In this document: positions 18,521-29,845 of the stretch, piece after piece
Layout of the letters: each line of letters begins with the position of its first letter
Position numbering within the stretch: position 1 is the stretch's first letter
Assembly (NCBI GenBank): GCA_049487715.1
Contig: CP150584.1
Coordinates: 1-64,000 of the forward strand
Length of the DNA stretch: 64,000 nt
Direction: 5' to 3'
Origin: Pycnococcus provasolii
Lineage: Eukaryota > Chlorophyta > Pseudoscourfieldiophyceae > Pseudoscourfieldiales
Translations under genes and position numbers: made by a program
Notes under the pieces: model-generated
What the model saw: only the letters and a program-made list of their open reading frames with translations
Database searches by the model: none
What the model was told of the DNA's origin: nothing

Positions 18521-21500
18521 ATGGCCAAAGGTTTCGTCATGCGTTTTCACATGTTGGTTGGCTGCTTAGCTTCACGTCTTCGGCTGTCTCGTGAAGCTAT
18601 TTCTATGGGAGGAGGACGAAGAATTCGAACCTCAACTTCAGACTTGTTTCGTTGCCTTGGTTACTCCTCTCTTAAGTTGGTGTTCACCTTGCTCCTGCTT
18701 GACGTTCTTGTCAAACATGTGGCCGCGGATCCGTCTCAGTCCATATGCACGAACTCGGAACGAGTTGTCGCGCCAGGGCTAGCGACACCGAAGAAGTTGG
18801 AAGAAAGGTCATGCGCTGTCACAACAAACTCACTATGCGCATGGGTGGCCGCCTCGTTCCTAACGGAAAACGTCGCGCGGGCGGTCACTGGCGCAAACAC
18901 CCAACCGCTTGCGGGTGAGTTTAACGAGCAGTGGTTCGGAGCGTCGACACGGAGACGGGGTCTAGCAGCGGCTGATTCTGGCGTATCTCAACAGGAGTAT
19001 ATTACCAAGGGGGGCTTTGTCACGCTGCTGTGCAGTAGTTCGGGCAACACATGCACGTCGCCGAGCTATGCGGTGCACGCCGACGAAAACGAGTCTTGGG
19101 AAGATCACTTCAAACACCAACTGGAACAGAGCAATAATGTGCAAGGCACGCTCTTGTCGGCCATGCGTGAGGTGAACACCACGTTGGCGAAGACGATGCA
19201 GGAGAACATCGCCGCAGCACTCGAAGTGGCAGGCGAGGACGGCGCGTGGTTCTCCTCCCCGTTCCTTCTTTGCGGTAATGCCGTGCAAGACTTCATTGCG
19301 GGCTCCAGCAGCAGGCAGAGTGATGGAAGCATCAAGCTGACAAGCTGCTTGACTGCACGGCCTGGGTCAAGCCTGCCTGGTTTTGACGTCGGCATAATGC
19401 TGTATGCGACATTTCACATCAGAGTTATTCCGCCTGAGAGCTTGCCCGAGGCGTTTCACGCGGTTCGTGCGAGGCTGCCAAGAGACGATCCAACTGGGAA
19501 TCGGACAGAGGGACTCGTTGCCATGTCATACTTTCTGGACGTTGAGGATGGCGAGGTACTGCCGTGTGATAGCAGGATTGTTTTACCTTGCACCATAGCC
19601 AACGTGAAACTTCTTGCAAGCCGCATCAAGGCCGACTTTTTCTCTTGCGGCAGAGACGAACGATGCATGAACAGTGTGATTGAGGGCGTGACAAGGTACA
19701 CGCGGTACACCATTGGAAAAGAAATCACGCAGGATTATTTCTACGCATTCATCGTTGATGAGCAGGGCGACTTTATTGCACACGGCGCGAACTCTGCCTT
19801 GGTCGGGCGCAACTTGAACGATGTAGGGTCTGAAGCAACGGACTTTCATGGCAGGCGCGCTTTCGATGCCATCCACAAAGCTTCAGTACGTGACGATGGC
19901 TTTGGATCGTACGCTACGTATCTGTGGCCTTCTGCCTCGTGTCAGAATAGCCTGACTGGTGGCCTCTGCGAACCATTGGTGAAGAATGCATTGACTTTTT
20001 CCGTGCGCACGCTGCGAACGAAGCTAATCGTCGGTGTCGGTTCAAATCACATGCGCCCACCATTCCCGGTGAAAGATCCGAGTGCGCCCGCACTCGGATT
20101 TTGCTCGGATGCATACAGTTTGCCATGTGCAGATGAAGCAGCCCGGCGCCTCGTTTCTTACACTCAGAGTGCGCTCAGGAGCTCAAATTCTGGCAAGGTG
20201 TTTGCGGACATTACATCTGGTTCGTCAGAATACAAGGTAGGCAATTTCTACGTGTTTATCCTTGATTTCAAATCAGCAGAATTTTTAGCTCATGGTGCGA
20301 TCCCGCGCCTCGTCGAGGAAAAGGTGACGATCATCAACGCCGCTTCGTCAGTTGGTTTACGACCTGATCAATTATCCGGAGACACACTTTTCATGGATAT
20401 GCAGGAAAGAGCCGAAATGGGAGGTGGGTACGTGGCTTATAACTGGACACACCCTGTGTACGCCGTCGTTCCCAAGATTTCGTTTATGTTAGGTTTTCGT
20501 ATTTCGGATGGTGACTCGGCTTTGCGGGACGTCATCATAGGCTCTGGATTTTACCTCTCTGCTGCGCCACAGATTCTGGAGTCGACCAAAAATGGTCGCC
20601 AAAAATCGTGCAGTCTCACAATGAACACGGCTTGCTCTCGAAGAATGCTCTTGTCTAAGGTAGGCTATACGCTCTCAACGTTTATCGATGCGATGACGAT
20701 TGGCAAGGAGGCTGTGGCCAACACTATTCAAAATATGAACATGAACGAAATTGTGGACGAAAGAGTTATCATAAATTCGCAGAAAGATTGGCCTGGTCGA
20801 GATTCACAGTGGGCAAACATTGGTGTTTCCTTGTTCCATCGCTTACAAGGAACGCTGATCGCATCAAACAAACCTTGCAAAGATGGCAACGGAACCTGGG
20901 GAATGCGCTACTCCGGGATGACCGAAGCATTTATCCTTAAAGCTGAGGGTCGCTATGATTCCGACAATAGTTATTCTCAAGAATCTCAAAAAGCAAGCGA
21001 TGACGGTGGTGCTTTCTTTGAATGGGAAACGCCTCATGGAAACCGATGGGGATATATCTCTCAACTGGTATGCAGTCTGGACTTTTTGAGCTCTGGCGAT
21101 TCCTGTGCATACTTAATTGTTGATGAAGCCAATTTGGGATGTGGCGATGGGTCGCGGGTGGTTGACGATATATGCATTCCGTGTCCAGCTGGTGAGTATC
21201 TCGACACCGATAAGTGCGTTCCTTGCGCCCCAGGTTCGTACAGTTCGCGTCCGGGAGAAAAGAAATGCACCTTATGCCGAGACCTTCCCGACGCGCAAAG
21301 GCGGTACCAGAATGCGACGGGTGCCACGAAGTGCGAGCTGTGTCCTGACAACACCATGCGTGATTTAACCGATTCAGCAACAAGCATTGCCGAGTGTCAC
21401 TGCGCGGAGGGATTTTATCAGCAAGATTTGCTTCCGAATGGCGCATTATGTTCGCCTTGTGAGGAAGGCGGCGTTTGCCCCGGTGCATTGGGAAAAATAA

Positions 21501-24393
21501 ACCTCGAACCATATCCACAGCCTGGATACTGGGGGCAGCGTGGCTATCCAAGTGAGTTTCTTGAGTGCGAGCTTGGCGAGTTTGCATGCAAAGGTGGCGA
21601 AAACTTCACATGTGCAGACGAGCGACATGGCACACTTTGTACGCTGTGCGGAAAAGGGTACTTCAAAGCGTACGCCACTGGATGGGACGGTGGGCCCTCA
21701 GGCGAGGGTGCGTGCTATAAATGTGCTGGTGGTTTTTTGCAGTGGATATATACGGCTTTGATGACCTCAGCTATTTTTGCAGTTTGGTTTGGGCTCAACG
21801 AGGTTCCCTACGAAGCTTTGAATGTGAGTCTGGAATTTATGCAAATCAGTGATATCATCGGCAAGTTTAGTCTCGAGTGGCCCGCTACAATGGCCAGCTT
21901 TTGGCAAGTTCTCTCGCAAATTGTCAACTTCGATCCTGATATAGTCGTCATGTGGCAATGTCATATGCCATGGGATTTTAAAGACGGCTTTGTGCTTTTG
22001 ATGGTATTGCCGTTTGTTAAGGTGACAGCAATTGGTTTCTTTCATCTTGCAAAATACATCTCCTTATACCTGATAAGGACGGGTCGCATTCAAAAATTTC
22101 CCAGAGGACTTTTAACAACTCAAAAGGAAATGGACGACAGCGACGACGTATTAATCAATGAATTGATAGCCTTCCACCATATTCTTTATCTGGCCCTTAC
22201 GGAAAGAGCGTTTGACATATTCGCCACCGCTCCACGTCCTGATGGTGTGGAATTTATCGAAGAGGCGCCATGGATTGATGTGAATAGCAGCAGCTATGCT
22301 GGCCTTCAGATTCTTGGCAGCTTTGCCATTGCTGTTTACGTGATTGGCATGCCTGCGTTTTTTGCTTGGGTGCTCTTTTATGGAAAAGCCATGGACAAAC
22401 TCTCTTCCCCCTCATACCTTGTGAGGTACGGTTTTTTGTATACGCGCTATGATGCCGAGTTTTACTTTTGGGAGCTGATTGTGATCTTAAGGCGCGTACT
22501 TCTTGTTGCAGTGCTCAAATTCATGGCAGACGACCCAATGCTTCAAGCTGCAGCGGGATTAATACTTTGTGGCTTGTTCTTGGCCATGCAAGCGTATTCA
22601 CGACCATATTCAATCTCCTATCTAGATAAACTTGAGTTTGCTGCATGTATGCTTAACATGTTTTACATTGTTGCAGGGCTCATACAGACGTTCTCAACAA
22701 GTGCAGTCATGAAATTAATCGTTGAGATCACAATTACCATTGTCTTTTGTGCGGTTACAATTGCAATTATAAGTCTGTTATACTTGGAGCACAGCTATGA
22801 GACATCACGCAAGAACGCTGTACGTAATTCTTCTGAGCGATTTACCAAAATTCTTCTAGAAGAGATTGTACCAAGAGCTTCAGAAACGATGGACATGGCA
22901 AAAGATCGCGTTCGCCGTGTTCTTGGCGCATCACGCGCTGCATTTCGGGTGCTCGATTCAAAGTGCGACGGCGTAGTGAGTCCCACTGAGTTCATGAAAA
23001 ATTTTCCCATATTGTATGGTGAGCGAAAGGGGGGGAGGCAAATGCTGACTGATGATCAGGCGTATGCTCTGACAGACCTAATCGGAGGTGGAACAGTACA
23101 TAGAGACATTGAAGTCGGTTTTGTTGAGGTATTGATTTTTCTTTTCCTATTTTTTTTGTTTTTGATTGTTTGTTTGTTTGTTTGTTTGTTTTGCTCGTGT
23201 TTAATTCGTTTTCTGCTTCAGTGCGCTCTTTTCATATTTTTCACGGTGACAATGCTAACCAAATACAACAATCAAAACCACATGAACTTAATATAATTTT
23301 TCCATATTTTGAAAAAAAACTATAGTCTGAGTTTCTCGTTCACATTGGCCACGAATTGATGCGAGCAAACGACGAGGTTGTAGACTCGCGGACAGGAGAG
23401 GAAAACGACGATGCAGGTGTAGCAAAGGATCTGCTTGCATTGGGATTATCTAAGACATTCGTGAGTGATGGTGTTGAGGCGTTCTCAAAGATCATTGGCG
23501 ATATATCAGATTTCAAACAGTCATTTGCAGCCACACATGTCAATTTCGAGGTTGAACAATTCAACGTCGAAGATAACGTAAAACTCCTGACAGAGTCTAT
23601 GTTCGCTGAAATGCTCACCACATTGGACTCGTATGCCTTGGAAGCTTTGTTTTCACGCGATGTATCGAAAGCAGACGCTGTTGAGATACTTCGTCTTGAG
23701 TCCATCCTGGATACTGTCGTCGGGGATTCCGCTGAGGTGAGCGAATACGCTCACAACTCTAAAGCTGATGTTTATCGCGCTCTCATTGGGGCGCTGCCTT
23801 GTTTGCTTGAATACTTCAGCGATCCGGAGAAGAGTTCACATGAGGACTGTGCTGCAGTTGCTCGAATGATGGCCTTTGTTGAAGAGAATCACGAATTGAA
23901 TAATAATTATTCGAGTCGATTTTCGGACATGATTTCGCCTTTCGATCTGGCTCCTCTGCTGGAATGGATCATTCGTAGCAGTGACGGAGATCGCTCTTCC
24001 TTTCTCTGGCTTGTCTCTGTGGTTGATGCTTGTCGAAATGATACTTCTACTTTGGACGGGCGTGTCAGTAGAAGTAGAAGTGTGTCGAAGCGTTTCAATG
24101 ACTGGGTGAAAGAAGTCAATATTCCCGCGCGAGTGATTGCTCCGCAGAGTGGAAACGGTGACGGGAACAGGCATTTACGCGTCACATCATTGCCATTGCG
24201 ACGCAGCAAAAGTTTACTTAAAAGGATGGCGACGGCAAAGTCTCCTTTTGGTCGAGAGGAGGATGAGCCAAAAGCTGTAAAGACGCGACATGTGAAAGTG
24301 GCTCCTAACAATGGATTTGGTCCCACGATCAGCTCCATGAAAAATAAAGATGATGAAGTTACAAGGGTGAATGTGCAGCAAGCATGGGTTTAG
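18521..24393 (+). CDS. Cache-like/Cys-rich receptor with TRP-like multi-TM region and EF-hand
   Basis: Two exons, 18521-23128 and 23332-24393 (or 23326-24393), about 1890 residues. A hydrophobic signal/anchor lies at residues ~52-68. The large ectodomain holds at least two Cache-like sensor segments (YFYAFIVDEQGDFIAHGANS ~405, NFYVFILDFKSAEFLAHGAI ~573) and a Cys-rich GCC2/GCC3-like region (~880-1060; CIPCPAGEYL, CVPCAPGSYSSRPGEKKCTL). Residues ~1070-1430 carry about six to eight TM segments with FWELIVILRRVLLVAVLKF, resembling TRP-like regions seen after Cys-rich ectodomains in protists. The cytosolic part has an EF-hand-like loop (DSKCDGVVSPTEF ~1475) and a Ser/Arg-rich tail. The intron is recognised because the frame after 23128 becomes a T-rich nonsense stretch, and a phase-0 acceptor restores VEFLVHIGHEL. 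Proposed role, inferred: ligand-sensing channel or receptor. Confidence 0.8.
23129..23331 (+). other. Intron in the Cache-like receptor gene
   Basis: Donor GAG|GTATTG at 23129, T-rich body with a TTTG tandem (23160-23192). Acceptors are TATAG ending at 23325 or CTGAG ending at 23331; both keep phase 0. The second yields FVEFLVHIGHEL, which fits the end of an EF-hand pair better. Confidence 0.75.
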
Positions 24394-24479
24394 CATTTAT
24401 CAACATCATCATCGTCGTCATGGAGGAGGAGGAGGAGGACGCACGCCATGATTGCTTTAGGCAACCAGCACTGTGGTAA

Positions 24480-24484
24480 TGTAA
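24480..24484 (+). terminator. TGTAA polyadenylation signal
   Basis: TGTAA lies 87 bases after the Cache receptor stop in a T-rich context. UGUAA is the usual poly(A) signal of many green algae; assignment is by motif only. Confidence 0.4.
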
Positions 24485-24571
24485 ATGTTTTAATGTTTTA
24501 AGTATGATGGTGTTATCTAAATAGGGTAGTTTCGTGATAGTTTCTGAAAAAGAGTCACGTTCTTTTCCTTA

Positions 24572-27500
24572 TTACAGTACAACCTCGCCTTGCACCTCCT
24601 CCTCTCGAACGCACACCGGCCAAATTGAGTACTCCGGATACCCACAAACATTATCGCCGCAGCATTGTGAGGATGTCGAGCAAGGTCCACTGTGAGACGC
24701 GCATGTGGTATTCCGCTGGAGACGACGCCTTCTCGCCTTGTTGATTTCTTCCACCGTCACATCCTCGTCCGCTCCGAGCAGCTCCCGGCGCCTAGACGTC
24801 AACGAATCGAACGCCATTGTGAGAAGAGGCGGGACGTAAACAGGATATTTCCACCACAGTTCCTCCACGGGAAAGACATCCGATGAACAGAAGAGAGGGA
24901 CGTGGAACTCAAATATATTATAGGGAAGGCCCGACACATCCATTTTGGGAACGCCATCTCTGATCAACTCGGCCGCGAAACGCGTCGCATCGCTCGCATC
25001 ATCAAGCCTGGGTTGTGCGATTTGATTTATAATACTGCGAACCGTCTGATTATTTCCGTAACCGATAAAGTCGAGGGCCTCATCTCTTTTACCAGCGTAC
25101 AACGTGTTCATATAATCTGTGATGCCCTCAACAATAGCGTTGGGAACAAAATCCGTGTACAGGTAATTCGGTTTGTACTCGCGGTGATTCCAGTCAAGAA
25201 GCGTAATCGTTGTCATGGGAATTTTCGTCTCGCCAAGAACTTGCTCAGCGGGGGTTCGCAATATAATCTTAACCCGAGGCCAACGCGACACAATGTATGC
25301 ACCACCAATGAAATATTCACGCGTCGCGTTGAGAACGCAGTCTGCAGCATCCCTAATCAAATGATTCTGATACCTGATAAATCCATTCATTGGCTGCAGT
25401 TGTTGATCCAGAGCGGAAGTGACAGCATCATAGTCCTCAGGACCCCAGACTGGCCAAGTAGTAGTGGTGGTAGAAGTAGTAGTAGTTGTTGTTGTCGTCT
25501 CAGCCGCGGTGGTGGATGTCGTCTCACCAGCCGCGGTGGTGGCTGTCGTCTCACCAGCCGCGGTGGTGGCTGTCGTCTCACCAGCCGCGGTGGTGGCTGT
25601 CGTCTCACCAGCCGCGGTGGTGGCTGTCGTCTCACCAGCCGCGGTGGTGGCTGTCGTCTCACCAGCTGCGCTTGTTGTTGTCTGCACGATCACGTCTTTC
25701 ATGCCCGTCTCGAATTCATCCACCGAGAGATATCCGTCACCAGACTTATCCATGGCTTTGATAGTTTTGGCAAGTTCGCTCCCTTCTGGCACTTTCTCGA
25801 GAAGTCCCGTGATATCCATGCCATTCGTCGCCGCATCCGGTGATTCTTGCAAGAGAAATCTGCGTACGCTTGATGAGTCCTCAAACGTTTCAGTCTTACC
25901 AGGATCCATGATGAAGTCAAATCCCATGCCCAACACATCCTGCGTGTAGTTTAACGAGATGTCGAAGCAGAATGTTGCTATACAAACACCGACGTCCACC
26001 CCGAGCTCAACCTGGAAGCCGGCGTATGCATGCCCTGCCAGTTTATTGCCAAGCATTCGCACACCCGTGACTCCGTCCTTAGAGGTGTCAAACGTGGACA
26101 TGATTTCGCCAGTCGCAATGTCGATGCGCATGTCAAAATTCGTCTTAAATCGGAATTCCAAACCACTCCGCATCGCCACCATTGCAAACTCATAAGGTGC
26201 TTTCATCATCAGACGAATGCCAACCTTCACGGCAACCGCTGTGGCGACTGGGATCTCGCCCTCGTACGAGATGACAGGCACGCCAATCTCCTTCATCACG
26301 TCGCCACTAGAGTCGACAAGAAAGTCAAATGTCCTACTCAGCACAAATTCCGCGCCAAGCGAGAATTGAATAGGGATCGACTCGAACCACGCCAGGTTGC
26401 GTAGGTCTTGCTTGGAGAAGGCGAGAAGATCTCTTCGCTGCGTGTCCGAAGATACCTTCTCCGAGTTTTCGTGCGTCTTCGACTTTCCACCGTACAATTT
26501 GTGCATGGTAGCATTGATACGCCGGTGCGTGACGTTGTAAAGAATTTCCTCGAAGGTACTTCGCTCGTGCGGCGTGGCTGTCGGGTGCAGAAGCAGCTTG
26601 CGAATGTGCTGCGGCGTGCCCTCATTGGGAAGTTGATCCATCGCATCAAGGAGTGCACGGCGCTTTCCAGCATTTCTGATATCATCCGCCTTAATGTCGA
26701 CATTGTCAAGTACTTGCTTGAAATAGTTTCGAGCTTGATCGCCGAAGATGTCTTTCATAAGTTCAAGAAACTGGTTCTCAATATCATCAAGCATCTTGAC
26801 GTAAGCGTCTGGCATGACCTTCAGCATCTCACTCAACACCTCCTTAACAAACTCGCCAACCGGATTGTCATCAAGAATGGTTTTGAAGCAAGCCGAGACG
26901 CGATCATAGTTTATCTTTATCTCGTTCCAAACAACGCCCATGCAATTCTCCTTTGCTGGCATTTTGAGCTCCGAAAGTGCGGTTTGGCCATCTTTTTCGA
27001 ATTCGTACTTCAAATCTGGCATACCAGCCGCGAGGCTTTCGCCCATGCAGAAACGATCTCCTTCGAGGGACAGCCAAGGTGCCAAATCTTTCTGAAGGCC
27101 CTTCAGGAAGCCTTCCATCGTGCTCATGAAGTCAGATCCGACGCCGCGAAGGAAGTTTTCAATTTCGCCTGGAATGTTGTAGATGTCAAACGGCAACCAG
27201 TCGACAAACGTGTTGAGCTTGTCGAAGGCGGTGCCGATAAAGCCGAGCACTTGTTGCTCCATTTGGCCGATGTATGCGCTTGGCGAAACTCCCGCCATTT
27301 TTTGTCCGAGCACGTAGCCGACGGCGTCGCCGATGCAATTGAACTCGAGGCCGAACGCCTGAGCGACCGTCTGCACGACTGGTAGGACCACTTCCTCCAC
27401 CTTTTCGACCACCTCCACCACCGTTTTAAAGTCATTTCTCGTCGCCTCCTCAAGCTGCTGCTGCTTCTTACAGAACCAGTCGCAAGACGGCGTCGCCGGT

Positions 27501-28657
27501 GGTGCTGGGGTGAAGACTTGCTGAACGACGCCCCAAAAGAGCAAGTTGCGAGAACCGTTGCCAGCCACGCCCATAGCGTCGCGCAGCTCGGCGCTCGGCG
27601 CGTGCAGCTCTTCAAGGAGTCTGCGGCGCGTACCCGTGACGTTCTTCTTGTATTCTTCCAGAGCCGCGCCAACAGTTGCTGAGCTCATCATGGCGTTGTC
27701 GTCGTCAAATACAGTCGCGTACGCCACGTCTGTGAGTCGGTAAACCTGGATAAGATCAACATCCTCGGCGGTTGAGGCTGCGCTGCCTGGTTGCGCCAGT
27801 TTTGTGTTAAGTCTCGTGAGGACGAGGCGCGTGTAGATGGGTCCCTCCGTTAAGAAGGCCAACATCTGGAACGTCATCCCAGCCCCCACGGCTGCGATCT
27901 GCTTCGACTGCACGCCTCCACTGACGGAGACTGACGTGAGCGCGCCGTCGAACGGAACCGTGATGCGCGTGACGTCTGAGAGTGCGTCTGGCGGCATGCT
28001 GAACAGGTCCTTTGGATTAAAGCGCACGTTGTTCTGCTTGTTCACGTCGGTCATTATCGTACCTCCGTCGTTGTTGGTCGTGGTGGTGTCCACGGGCTTA
28101 ATTAACGAGGCCGCGGTGTCCGCACCTCTCCTTTTCGCTGTGGCGGGACCGGCACCTCCACCTCCTCGTGCCGTGAGCCGGCTGTCGTACCCATCCTCTC
28201 CGACAGAAAACGCATCACTTGCCATGCGAGCAGCCTTGTTGCTTCCGGAGGCACGCATGACGTTGTCGTCACCCACCTTAACTTCTTTGGAGAGCTCGAC
28301 GACGACGAACATGAGTCCTCCAATGGCAGCGAGCAAGAGCAAGAGCGCAGCAACGAGTGCGAGTGCGATTTTGGTATTTTTCTTGACGAGTTCCCGCGTG
28401 TCGACGAGCTTTTTCATTCCTTCTTGAAACTCTGCGGCCGAGAGGTACCCGTCTCCCGACGAGTCGATCGCGCGGATGGTTGCCGCAAGTTCGGACGTGC
28501 TCGGTTCATCCGCGAGGAGCCCCACGACGTCGATTCCCTTCGGGTTGCGCCTCCAGAATTCGTCGAATCGCGTGTCGCCCGAGGACGGTTCTTCTTCGCG
28601 GGTCCCTCGGCCCGCATGGGTCTTCCACATGGAGAGCGAACGTATGAACGTGGCCAT
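24572..28657 (-). CDS. EF-hand single-pass membrane protein with Thr-rich linker and C-terminal cystine cluster (paralog 1)
   Basis: 1361 residues from ATG 28657; no known family recognised as a whole. Order: a family motif FDEFWRRNPKGIDVVGLL (~31-48), a canonical EF-hand loop DSSGDGYLSAAEF (~66-78), one TM helix (~95-118) ending VVVELSKE, then a long predicted luminal/extracellular region. Near residue ~985 a second copy of the module appears (GMDITGLLEKVPEGSELAKT then DKSGDGYLSVDEF), followed by six AAGETTATT repeats, a domain with PRVKIILRTPAE and IPMTTITLLDW, and a C-terminal six-cysteine cluster spaced C-x6-C-x5-CC-x4-C-x10-C. It shares the mid region and C-terminus with the gene at 30267 and the N-terminus with that at 41067. 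Topology (N-terminus in the cytosol) is inferred from the single TM. It converges with the Cache receptor. Confidence 0.8.
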   Translation of the reverse strand: MATFIRSLSMWKTHAGRGTREEEPSSGDTRFDEFWRRNPKGIDVVGLLADEPSTSELAATIRAIDSSGDGYLSAAEFQEGMKKLVDTRELVKKNTKIALALVAALLLLLAAIGGLMFVVVELSKEVKVGDDNVMRASGSNKAARMASDAFSVGEDGYDSRLTARGGGGAGPATAKRRGADTAASLIKPVDTTTTNNDGGTIMTDVNKQNNVRFNPKDLFSMPPDALSDVTRITVPFDGALTSVSVSGGVQSKQIAAVGAGMTFQMLAFLTEGPIYTRLVLTRLNTKLAQPGSAASTAEDVDLIQVYRLTDVAYATVFDDDNAMMSSATVGAALEEYKKNVTGTRRRLLEELHAPSAELRDAMGVAGNGSRNLLFWGVVQQVFTPAPPATPSCDWFCKKQQQLEEATRNDFKTVVEVVEKVEEVVLPVVQTVAQAFGLEFNCIGDAVGYVLGQKMAGVSPSAYIGQMEQQVLGFIGTAFDKLNTFVDWLPFDIYNIPGEIENFLRGVGSDFMSTMEGFLKGLQKDLAPWLSLEGDRFCMGESLAAGMPDLKYEFEKDGQTALSELKMPAKENCMGVVWNEIKINYDRVSACFKTILDDNPVGEFVKEVLSEMLKVMPDAYVKMLDDIENQFLELMKDIFGDQARNYFKQVLDNVDIKADDIRNAGKRRALLDAMDQLPNEGTPQHIRKLLLHPTATPHERSTFEEILYNVTHRRINATMHKLYGGKSKTHENSEKVSSDTQRRDLLAFSKQDLRNLAWFESIPIQFSLGAEFVLSRTFDFLVDSSGDVMKEIGVPVISYEGEIPVATAVAVKVGIRLMMKAPYEFAMVAMRSGLEFRFKTNFDMRIDIATGEIMSTFDTSKDGVTGVRMLGNKLAGHAYAGFQVELGVDVGVCIATFCFDISLNYTQDVLGMGFDFIMDPGKTETFEDSSSVRRFLLQESPDAATNGMDITGLLEKVPEGSELAKTIKAMDKSGDGYLSVDEFETGMKDVIVQTTTSAAGETTATTAAGETTATTAAGETTATTAAGETTATTAAGETTATTAAGETTSTTAAETTTTTTTTSTTTTTWPVWGPEDYDAVTSALDQQLQPMNGFIRYQNHLIRDAADCVLNATREYFIGGAYIVSRWPRVKIILRTPAEQVLGETKIPMTTITLLDWNHREYKPNYLYTDFVPNAIVEGITDYMNTLYAGKRDEALDFIGYGNNQTVRSIINQIAQPRLDDASDATRFAAELIRDGVPKMDVSGLPYNIFEFHVPLFCSSDVFPVEELWWKYPVYVPPLLTMAFDSLTSRRRELLGADEDVTVEEINKARRRRLQRNTTCASHSGPCSTSSQCCGDNVCGYPEYSIWPVCVREEEVQGEVVL
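25496..25675 (-). repeat. 27-bp coding minisatellite (AAGETTATT linker)
   Basis: About six tandem 27-base units (plus strand GCCGCGGTGGTGGCTGTCGT...) encode AAGETTATT repeats in paralog 1. The units are almost identical, so copy number is probably variable between strains. The Thr-rich product resembles an O-glycosylated stalk. Confidence 0.9.
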
Positions 28658-29386
28658 GATAACTTTTTAAGGCGACTTCGAGCAGCCGCCACTCCAAGCA
28701 AGCTCTCTCAATCTCTCTCTCTGGCCGAGGGAGAGGGAGAGGGTAGAAATGGGGGGGAGAAGAACGACTCCAAGGGAGGAGAAGGGGGGAAGTTGAGAGG
28801 AGACGAGAGAGGGGCAACAGCACAGCAACAGCGACCTCGGGGGACGGAGGAGAAAAGAGGTTACAAGGGCCTGAAGTGTGCGTGGAAATGCGACACTCTT
28901 TCGAATCTCCTCTTCGCCCTTTCCCTTTCCCTTTCCCGCGGGGGTGGTCCCGTCGGTCGTCGTCACGCGTCGGCTCGTCGGCTCGTCGGCTCGTCGTCGG
29001 CTCTTCGTCTTTGAGCCGTTGAGCAAAGGCGAGGATGACGATTGCTAATGAGGATGACGACGATGACGTCGACAAACCTTATGACCGATTCCAGGCAAGC
29101 TTGCGGTGGCACCGTAAAAGCGAGTCGTTTTCACGGTCATTTGCAAGTTTTTGGCATGTCTTGAGAGGTCTTGGGGAGTTTTCCAGGCGCTTTTCAAGTT
29201 TTCTAGGAGTTTTTAGAGGTTTCAGCAAGGTTTCAGAGAGGGAAAAAAACACATTCCAAGCTTGTTTCTCAGAAGAGGCACGCGCTCATTCCGCACAAAG
29301 CCTCACGTCAAAAGAACCTCGAAGATACAATGGGAGATCCCTTCATTTCCAACTGGACATTGCCACTGCCACAGGTCCTCTGCCAC

Positions 29387-29599
29387 TCCTCCCTCCCTCC
29401 CTTCCTTTCCTCTCTCCCTCCCTCCCTCCCTTCCTTCCTTCCTTCCTCCCTCCCTCCCTCCCTCCCTCCCTCCCTCCCTCCCTCCCTCCCTCCCTCCCTC
29501 CCTCCCTCCCTCCCTCCCTCCCTCCCTTCCTTTCTTCCCTCCCTCCCTCCCTCCCTCCCTCCCTCCCTCCCTTTCTTCCTTCCCTTCCTTTCTTCCTAG
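29387..29599. repeat. CCCT simple-sequence tract
   Basis: About 210 bases of near-perfect CCCT units with interruptions (TTCC). All six frames are open in places and give Ser-Leu-Pro or Glu-Gly-Arg repeats, which explains long spurious frames here. Confidence 0.95.
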
Positions 29600-29737
29600 G
29601 GGCCAGGTTCTCCTTGCACTTCTCAGCAAAACTCTGACTTTTTCTGTGTTCCTCATTTCTTGCCGTTTCTGGCGATTTCTGGCGATTTCTGGCGATTTCT
29701 GGGAAATTTTCCCCGTTGTGTTTGGTCGGGCAGAGCG

Positions 29738-29845
29738 ATTCGGTCGAATTCGACCGAATTCGACCGAATTCCATGGAATGTTGAGAGATTCCATGGATTC
29801 GGTCGATTGGTCGAATTCGATGGAATTCGACCAATTCGACTGAAC
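29738..29845. repeat. Cluster of GAATTC-centred palindromes
   Basis: TTCGGTCGAATTCGACCGAA is a perfect 20-base palindrome. It is followed by ATTCCATGGAAT and further TCGAATTCGA and GAATTCGACC variants in about 105 bases. No transposon ends are evident. Confidence 0.8.

Noticed and set aside
24575-24720. Reading the C-terminal cystine cluster as a secreted toxin peptide
   Set aside because: It is the end of a very large single-pass membrane protein, without its own signal peptide or propeptide. Only the cysteine spacing is shared with knottins.
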